A stretch of DNA of 9,451 nt, taken from Fibrobacter sp. UBA4309 (GTDB taxonomy: Bacteria > Fibrobacterota > Fibrobacteria > Fibrobacterales > Fibrobacteraceae). Each line of letters opens with the position of its first letter. Within the stretch, counting starts at the first letter, position 1. Below, in pieces: positions 4,941 to 9,451 of this stretch. The DNA lies in the NCBI RefSeq assembly GCF_002395745.1, contig NZ_DGUN01000034.1, forward strand, positions 1-9,451. The letters are read 5' to 3'. The notes below the pieces were generated by a model, which saw nothing but the letters and a program-made list of their open reading frames with translations, searched no databases and was not told where the DNA came from. The translations under genes and the position numbers were made by a program.

Positions 4941-7442
4941 CTAATCCAGGTAAATGGACTTTATATTGCATGTTTCGTTGGCCCTGACCGCCTGAATTTT
5001 CAAGCGGGACACGGAATACGAGCCGCCCGGGGTTACCTTTGTATTGATAATTTGGGACAAAGGCAAAATTTTCTTTTCATATCCATTTTGCAAACAACTG
5101 TTGCCTAAATTCGGGCTTCCCGTGTCCTTGGCGTCAAAATAGACCTCCGTATGGGTACACGTTCCCGGCTCGAATTCGACCACGAGAGAGTTGAACCCGT
5201 TCAGGGAAAGCTGCTTCCCGAAGTCGATATGGAATCCGTCATACTTGTCTGGCGTAGACGAATACAGCATTTTCGTTGTACCGACCGTCTTTTCCTGGAC
5301 AGAGACGTTTTCGGACCATGGGACAATACGGAAGTCGCTATTCGGGAACACCACCGCCGTAGAGATGTGTTCGGGCAATTCCGCAAAACTCATGGTACTC
5401 GTAACTATCCTCGGCGCAGAAAGCATGACGGTCGCCCCGTTGGAATTGAGCACCAGGCGCATCCATTTGTAGTTCAGCGTCGCGTTCTGCGTATTGGGCA
5501 TGACCCAGCGCAGAGTCTGCATGGTTCCGTTCTGGACGACATCCGTTTCGGCCAGCTGGATTTGCCCGTTGCCCCTGGAATCCCGGAGCAGCAGGAGTTC
5601 CGCCTTCATCCAGTTGCTCTTGGGGTCCTGTACCACGACATCGATTTCAAAAGCGCTCCCCGCCGGAATATCTTCCGGGACATTGAACGTGGCCACTTTC
5701 TGCCATCCCGCAGGCAGCTTGAACTTGACTACATCGGTCCTTTCCGTGGCCAGGGAATCGTAATCGTAGCGGGCGTAGGCAATTTGCCGTGTCTGCACCT
5801 TCCCCGCATTCCTGATGATGTCGGGCATCCTGGACAAATCCATGCAGTCGGTATTCGGGGAGAAATACCCGTTCAATTTTGGATTGCGGAATTTTCCCGA
5901 GGAATTGTCGTAATCAATCTTGGCAATTTCACAGAGGAGCCTCCAGGTGTCCGTCTGCATTCCCGAAACGACAACATCATCGATTGTACCGTCCTTTACG
6001 GGGGATTCGATATGCCTGCCGCTGATGGGTTCATTATAGCGGGGGTGCGTCGGGTCGACACCGAACACGGCCTTTCCCGTAGAGGCGTTCCCCGGATTCT
6101 CGAAATTGATATCGCCCGCCTTGACGGTGTGCGCACATCCGGAACGGATGGCCAGGTTCCCGTCGCAATTCAGGTCCATGGCGCTGACAGTCGGGATAAA
6201 CGTGCTGCTTTCCTGATACAGGTTGTCCCTATCCCAAAAGGACAGCACCGATATATGCGTACTGAAAATGCCGACGCCTATTTTCTTGTTCATGTGGACC
6301 GGCATGGCATCCATGAAACCGCTGCGGAGGCTTTCGTACATGGTCTTAGGAAACGGATACGTACTTCCCTGAACAAAGTCGAACAACGATGTTCCCTTGT
6401 TGCTCCAGATTTTGTCCATGTCGCCCATCTTGTAGATGCTCTGGTGCGAATACTCGGTGGATTCGCTCCGGGAAGAACCGATTTTGCTTGTCGCACGCCC
6501 GAGAGTCGCACTCCCCATAGAGGCCACGCGATTCAAGTTGTAGTAGATATCCGCATGGGCGGGGTCGGCCCCCTTCAGCTGCCCCTGCGATACGAGAATA
6601 GCCGGAAAGCCCTTGTACTGGGCCGCCTTGCGGTACTCGCCAAAAAGGAACCTGTCCGAAGAAAGATCCGGCTTATGCGAATCGTCATCTGTCTTGTAGA
6701 TAATCAGATCGCGAGCTCCCGGACTCCGGACAAGGTCACGGAAACCTTCGGCTTCCGGGGAATCCCCCCATTGGGCCCAAAAATCGATCGTGTTCAGTAG
6801 CGAGCGCGGCATCACCGCTCCCTGATGCGGGGAATCCAGCGAGGAGAAGGCCCTGATGGGCGCATCGCCAGGTTTCCGCCCGATATCGTATAGATATGAC
6901 CCGTAACGTCCGATAATGCCGCCCTGGCTTATCCCCAAGACGACAAAACCCTCTTCGGGTCCATTCGGGAAAGGAACGACCTTGTTCGAAGAAATGAACT
7001 TGAGCATTTTCTGGAACAGGTCCGCATTGTACTCCAGCGAATTCAGGACGGTCTCCGAGAACTGTACCAGTATGGGAGTGTATCCCATGGCCTGCAAAAT
7101 TCCGGGAATGCCGAAAGCCTCCGTCTCTTCTTGCAGCTGGTCGAGCGTCCTCAGCTCCGTCAGGCTCAAATGGATTCCGTCTACAATAAAAAACGGCCTT
7201 TCGATATAGATTCCGTACTTGTAAGCGTCAACCTCGGGGGCGCCCAGTATCTTGATACGGACCGTATTGAGCAGGTCCCACGGACTGACTTTTTCCCCCG
7301 TTTCGGTAAAGCATGTCGCAGCGAACTGCCTATCGTTCACGCAGACGGAGTCCTTCAGCGGATAAAAAACCAATGTCTTGTCGGCGGCGAAAACGCTCCC
7401 TGCAAGAGCGAGTGCAAACACGATTGCTTTCTTGAAATTCAT
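4941..7442 (-). CDS. Large secreted alpha/beta-hydrolase (esterase/lipase-like) with two C-terminal beta-sandwich modules
   Basis: This 833-residue protein starts at ATG 7442-7440, not at the much earlier possible start of the same frame. MNFKKAIVFALALAGSVFAA is a clear signal peptide, and GGAGG lies seven bases upstream. After a short N-terminal region (21-80), an alpha/beta-hydrolase domain spans about 80-500. It has a FIVDGIH strand, the nucleophile elbow GISQGG with S172, the segment SLDSPHQGA (201-209) seen in PGAP1/lipase-like enzymes, and FIPTVSAM (415-422). H477 (SGRHIES) is a candidate catalytic histidine; the acid is not clear. Residues about 570-685 and 695-833 look like two galactose-binding-like beta-sandwiches, the latter ending in CNIKSIYLD. 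The likely reaction is ester hydrolysis outside the cytoplasm, perhaps on a sugar-containing substrate; the substrate is unknown. It overlaps the preceding gene by one base (TAATG), indicating translational coupling. Confidence 0.85.
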   Translation of the reverse strand: MNFKKAIVFALALAGSVFAADKTLVFYPLKDSVCVNDRQFAATCFTETGEKVSPWDLLNTVRIKILGAPEVDAYKYGIYIERPFFIVDGIHLSLTELRTLDQLQEETEAFGIPGILQAMGYTPILVQFSETVLNSLEYNADLFQKMLKFISSNKVVPFPNGPEEGFVVLGISQGGIIGRYGSYLYDIGRKPGDAPIRAFSSLDSPHQGAVMPRSLLNTIDFWAQWGDSPEAEGFRDLVRSPGARDLIIYKTDDDSHKPDLSSDRFLFGEYRKAAQYKGFPAILVSQGQLKGADPAHADIYYNLNRVASMGSATLGRATSKIGSSRSESTEYSHQSIYKMGDMDKIWSNKGTSLFDFVQGSTYPFPKTMYESLRSGFMDAMPVHMNKKIGVGIFSTHISVLSFWDRDNLYQESSTFIPTVSAMDLNCDGNLAIRSGCAHTVKAGDINFENPGNASTGKAVFGVDPTHPRYNEPISGRHIESPVKDGTIDDVVVSGMQTDTWRLLCEIAKIDYDNSSGKFRNPKLNGYFSPNTDCMDLSRMPDIIRNAGKVQTRQIAYARYDYDSLATERTDVVKFKLPAGWQKVATFNVPEDIPAGSAFEIDVVVQDPKSNWMKAELLLLRDSRGNGQIQLAETDVVQNGTMQTLRWVMPNTQNATLNYKWMRLVLNSNGATVMLSAPRIVTSTMSFAELPEHISTAVVFPNSDFRIVPWSENVSVQEKTVGTTKMLYSSTPDKYDGFHIDFGKQLSLNGFNSLVVEFEPGTCTHTEVYFDAKDTGSPNLGNSCLQNGYEKKILPLSQIINTKVTPGGSYSVSRLKIQAVRANETCNIKSIYLD
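5089..5107. repeat. 19-base exact repeat, copy 1 (within hydrolase gene)
   Basis: TGCAAACAACTGTTGCCTA here is identical to 8870-8888, in the same orientation and 3.8 kb away. This copy lies in codons for GNSCLQ near the C-terminus of the secreted hydrolase. The core CAACTGTTG is an imperfect palindrome. A 19-base match in a window this size is unlikely by chance. Confidence 0.8.
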
Positions 7443-8695
7443 TATTTCACCTCCAGGGATAGGGTCTGCTGTACAGTCGTCGCCCCGTAATGGAGCTTCA
7501 CGGCCATTTTCTGGATTCCCGCAGACGGGAATTCGATTTCTGCATCGGCATTCGGCTCGATACGCCTGCATTTGCCGGCAAGGCACACGTCGATTTCGGG
7601 CAAGCCTTTCTTGTCCGTGACGACAAAGAAGGGATCGTAGGCAATGCGGATTCTGGAGCCCTTCACGTAATGTACCGGAATCCCCGCGGCAAGCAGATGA
7701 TAATCTTCTAGCCCGGTAGCCTTGCACAGCGAATCCGTGCAGACGGCGTAATGGTAGTCCACGTTCGCCACGAGCAGCGGGAACGCACACATATCGTGCA
7801 TGGCGGCAATGGAACCGGCATCGTGGTAAAGCTGCTTAGGATTCGCGACGGCATTGTCCTTGATGCGGTTGCGGTTCACCAGGTACATGATATTGTACCA
7901 GCCTTCGCGGGACTGTTCCGGAGTCAGCGAATCGCTCTGCAAAAAGCGCAGGATGCGGTCGTGTTCCTGGTCGCCCAGCACAAACGGATGCCGGGCCTTC
8001 TCTTGCAGCGCGGCACGCTCCGCTGCCGTATAGCGGGACGAAGCCTCGGGCAGGTTTTTCCCCTTCCAAAGGGACTGCCGCTGCGGCAAGGATGCGTCTC
8101 CGCCCAAAAAGACATAGGGAGCACCGCCTGCATCCAATGACGACGTGAAAGTCCCTGTCCCTGCAGGACATTGGACAGACACGTTATCGACAAACAGCGT
8201 CGTGTACTGGTAAGCGGGAACGCCGAGCAAGCCTATCCAGAGCTTCTTCAGGCTAAAAGCCCTGTCCGGCGCGATTTCATTTACCGGGATATCGAGGGAC
8301 GCCGTTTCGTTCGCCTTCAGCTCCCTAACAAACCGCTTGCCGCCACCCAGGCCGCTATCCAGCCAAAGACCGAATCTCACGTTCTGCGAGGCACGGACAT
8401 CCAAGTGAACCGTGCCGCCCTGAGCAGGCGCCTCCTGCGGAAACACAAGAGCCCCAGTCCAATCGCCCTTGACGTTTTTCTGCCCCGAAAGCCGGATATA
8501 GGGAGGCTCCATGTTCGGGAAGTTTCCCCAGTTCGCCTTCCATTCGGGAGCTTCGGGAAACGTCCTCGTCGCCTCTTCCATGAATCCGTTTCCTTCGCTT
8601 CCGGAATACAGCGTCGTACTCTTACATTGTGCATGACCGATTACAGCCATGGCTGCACATGCCACGGCAATTTTCTTGAACGTCCTATGATCCAT
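7442..8695 (-). CDS. Secreted protein with carbohydrate-binding-like N-terminal domain, unknown C-terminal part
   Basis: I do not recognise the full-length family of this 417-residue protein. Residues 1-22 are a signal peptide (HRTFKK, then a hydrophobic core; cleavage probably after GHA, leaving QCKS). Q23 before C24 does not fit a lipobox. Residues about 30-176 look like a galactose-binding-like beta-sandwich of the carbohydrate-binding type (GGTVHLDVRASQNVRFGLWL, IPVNEIAP, LWIGLLG, and closing strand TLFVDNVSVQC). The 200-350 region is mixed, with FVLGDQEHDRILRFL, WYNIMYLVNRNRI and LYHDAGSIAAMHD; its histidines and aspartates could be functional, but no catalytic motif is recognisable. The last 60 residues resemble an Ig-like strand domain with C371 and C376. 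GGAGG (plus 8702-8706) sits six bases before ATG 8695. It is the first gene of an operon with the secreted hydrolase and probably works with it on a common substrate. Confidence 0.8.
   Translation of the reverse strand: MDHRTFKKIAVACAAMAVIGHAQCKSTTLYSGSEGNGFMEEATRTFPEAPEWKANWGNFPNMEPPYIRLSGQKNVKGDWTGALVFPQEAPAQGGTVHLDVRASQNVRFGLWLDSGLGGGKRFVRELKANETASLDIPVNEIAPDRAFSLKKLWIGLLGVPAYQYTTLFVDNVSVQCPAGTGTFTSSLDAGGAPYVFLGGDASLPQRQSLWKGKNLPEASSRYTAAERAALQEKARHPFVLGDQEHDRILRFLQSDSLTPEQSREGWYNIMYLVNRNRIKDNAVANPKQLYHDAGSIAAMHDMCAFPLLVANVDYHYAVCTDSLCKATGLEDYHLLAAGIPVHYVKGSRIRIAYDPFFVVTDKKGLPEIDVCLAGKCRRIEPNADAEIEFPSAGIQKMAVKLHYGATTVQQTLSLEVK
7448..7454 (-). promoter_or_regulatory. Ribosome binding site that fixes the hydrolase start
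   Basis: The minus strand reads GGAGGTG (plus 7448-7454). The GGAGG core ends seven bases before the hydrolase ATG and lies inside the last codons of the upstream gene (E-V-K-stop). With the TAATG overlap it supports a coupled start at 7442 and argues against an N-terminal extension of 116 residues into the upstream gene. Confidence 0.85.
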
Positions 8696-8721
8696 AGGAG
8701 TCCTCCGAAGAAAATGGCTGT

Positions 8722-8745
8722 AAGAAAAGGCGGCAGTCCTGCCGC
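8722..8745 (-). promoter_or_regulatory. GC-rich hairpin plus T-rich run in the operon leader (possible attenuator)
   Basis: On the minus strand, GCGGCA-GGAC-TGCCGC (plus 8745-8730) is a perfect 6-pair stem with a 4-base loop, followed by CTTTTCTT. It lies between the candidate promoter and the SD, about 27 bases before the start codon. It could be a weak terminator acting in the leader, or a terminator for the kinase transcript. A smaller hairpin (GCGG/CCGC, plus 8763-8775) lies just upstream in the transcript. I see no leader peptide or riboswitch core. Confidence 0.4.
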
Positions 8746-8793
8746 AAAAAAGAGACCGGAAGGCGGGCGCACCGCTAGTCCGATTCGCAAATA

Positions 8794-8821
8794 AAAATAA
8801 CTAAAGGAAAAAGCCTGTAAA
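8794..8821 (-). promoter_or_regulatory. Candidate promoter for the secreted protein/hydrolase operon
   Basis: On the minus strand, TTTACA (plus 8816-8821) and TATTTT (plus 8794-8799) are 16 bases apart. The transcript would start near 8787, leaving a leader of about 90 bases with the hairpin at 8730-8745 and the GGAGG SD. The match is moderate and was found by eye in AT-rich sequence. Confidence 0.4.
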
Positions 8822-8850
8822 GGGGTCCGCGGTTCTTTTTATGATTTTGC

Positions 8851-8877
8851 AAAAAGGTGTTGCCGCCCGTGCAAACA
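8851..8877 (-). terminator. Weak candidate terminator behind the histidine kinase gene
   Basis: On the minus strand, an imperfect stem (four pairs, a bulge, two pairs; plus 8858-8863 with 8871-8877) with a 7-base loop is followed by CC and five T (plus 8851-8855). It begins about 30 bases after the kinase stop codon. The stem is short, so this is tentative. One arm lies within the 19-base repeat at 8870-8888. Confidence 0.35.
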
Positions 8878-8888
8878 ACTGTTGCCTA
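8870..8888. repeat. 19-base exact repeat, copy 2 (behind histidine kinase gene)
   Basis: This is identical to 5089-5107 in the same orientation. Here it is non-coding, about 20 bases beyond the stop codon of the histidine kinase, and it overlaps the candidate terminator. Flanking bases differ on both sides. Confidence 0.8.
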
Positions 8889-8908
8889 CCCGTCAACCAG
8901 GGCGATAG

Positions 8909-9451
8909 CTACAGCGACGACAGGCCCCATATCCGGAGCTTGCACCGGTATGTCTTCTCGTCGGATTCGACCGTATACTCGTACTTGTCCATGTAGGTGA
9001 GTTCCAGTCTCTTGATGAAAGTCGCAAGGCCGAGTCCACCAGATGCAGATTTCGATTTCCGCGGATTGTTCGAGTTTACGGCTTCGAACGTAATCTGGTC
9101 ACCCTGCTGGCGGATGGAAATATGCGCAAAGTTCTTCCCGTGCGGCCCGATACTGTGCTTGATGGAATTTTCCATAAGCGGCATGGAGATGAGCGGCGCA
9201 ATCTGGCAATCCGGATTTTCCAGATCCACGTCGAAGCGGAAATCAAAGTTTTCATCGAGGCGGAGCTTTTCCAGTTCGGCATACTTCTTCAAAATTTCGA
9301 TGTCTTCCTTGACAGGGATATACTTGTCCGATGTCTGGTACAGCGTAATGCGCAATAGCGAAGAAAGCTGTGTCATGGCCTTTTCGGCACGACGGGGTTC
9401 TATGGCAATCAATGCCGAGATATTGTTGAGCGTATTGAAAAGGAAATGCGG
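8909..9451 (-). CDS. LytS/YehU-type sensor histidine kinase (C-terminal part)
   Basis: The frame runs off the right edge without a start; 180 residues are visible, ending at TAG (plus 8909-8911). The first visible residues, PHFLFNTLNNISALI, are the H-box of the His_kinase family (PF06580), so the phosphoacceptor is H2 of the fragment (codon 9446-9448). A conserved helix follows (KKYAELEKLRLDENF, about 56-70), then the ATP-binding N-box (PLMENSIKHSIGPHG, 91-105) and G-box (SGGLGLATFIKRLEL, 137-151). Reading from a TTG at 9412 would cut off the H-box, so that start is wrong. Such kinases are usually membrane-anchored and phosphorylate a LytTR-domain response regulator. None lies downstream, so the partner is probably upstream, outside the window. 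The sensed signal is unknown. It is separated from the next gene on the same strand by 213 bases. Confidence 0.92.
   Translation of the reverse strand, partial: PHFLFNTLNNISALIAIEPRRAEKAMTQLSSLLRITLYQTSDKYIPVKEDIEILKKYAELEKLRLDENFDFRFDVDLENPDCQIAPLISMPLMENSIKHSIGPHGKNFAHISIRQQGDQITFEAVNSNNPRKSKSASGGLGLATFIKRLELTYMDKYEYTVESDEKTYRCKLRIWGLSSL

Noticed and set aside
5151..6800. A 549-codon open frame on the plus strand opposite the hydrolase gene
   Set aside because: The minus-strand frame has a signal peptide, GxSxGG elbow and SD. The plus-strand translation is arginine/histidine-rich without recognisable motifs.
7443..7790. A 116-residue N-terminal extension of the hydrolase
   Set aside because: The extension overlaps the upstream gene in another frame and reads as arginine/cysteine-rich noise. 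The signal peptide and GGAGG site mark the start at 7442.
8714..8794. A 26-codon plus-strand frame encoding a basic peptide (MAVRKGGSPAAKKRP...)
   Set aside because: It has only a weak purine run upstream and no visible promoter, continues an antisense frame of the neighbouring gene, and overlaps the operon leader and promoter. Its basic composition is interesting but insufficient.

Overview
This window looks like chromosomal DNA from a Fibrobacter-type bacterium (phylum Fibrobacterota). The evidence is indirect: several secreted or outer-membrane proteins with no obvious close families, a short-form GlgE maltosyltransferase, heptameric repeats between genes, and Shine-Dalgarno (SD) sites at some genes but not others. 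I cannot confirm the genus without a search. No phage, transposon, CRISPR, rRNA or tRNA signature is visible, and no gene-free stretch exceeds about 215 bases.

Left half, plus strand (1-4069): the 3' end of purE (purine synthesis); a DUF3108 secreted protein whose signal peptide is partly encoded by a tandem heptamer array; a predicted outer-membrane beta-barrel protein with its own promoter, SD and a good intrinsic terminator; and glgE, which extends alpha-1,4-glucans from maltose-1-phosphate. Heptamer arrays lie at the 5' ends of both the DUF3108 gene and glgE, and these are the two genes without a visible SD.

Right half, minus strand (4078-9451, transcribed right to left): the C-terminal part of a LytS/YehU-type sensor histidine kinase running off the right edge; a 213-base intergenic region with a candidate terminator, promoter and leader hairpin; a two-gene operon with a TAATG overlap encoding a secreted protein with a carbohydrate-binding-like domain and a large secreted alpha/beta-hydrolase with two C-terminal beta-sandwich modules; and a lipoprotein with a beta-barrel-like body, driven by its own near-consensus promoter. 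glgE and the lipoprotein gene converge, and their stop codons occupy the two arms of a perfect palindrome.

The hydrolase pair is the clearest functional unit: both products are exported and both carry sugar-binding-like folds, so an extracellular or periplasmic esterase/lipase acting on a glycan or glycoconjugate is a reasonable inference. The most unusual points are the heptamer array inside a signal-peptide coding region (a candidate phase-variable site), the GlgE without the helical S domain, and an exact 19-base repeat shared by the hydrolase gene and the region behind the kinase gene.
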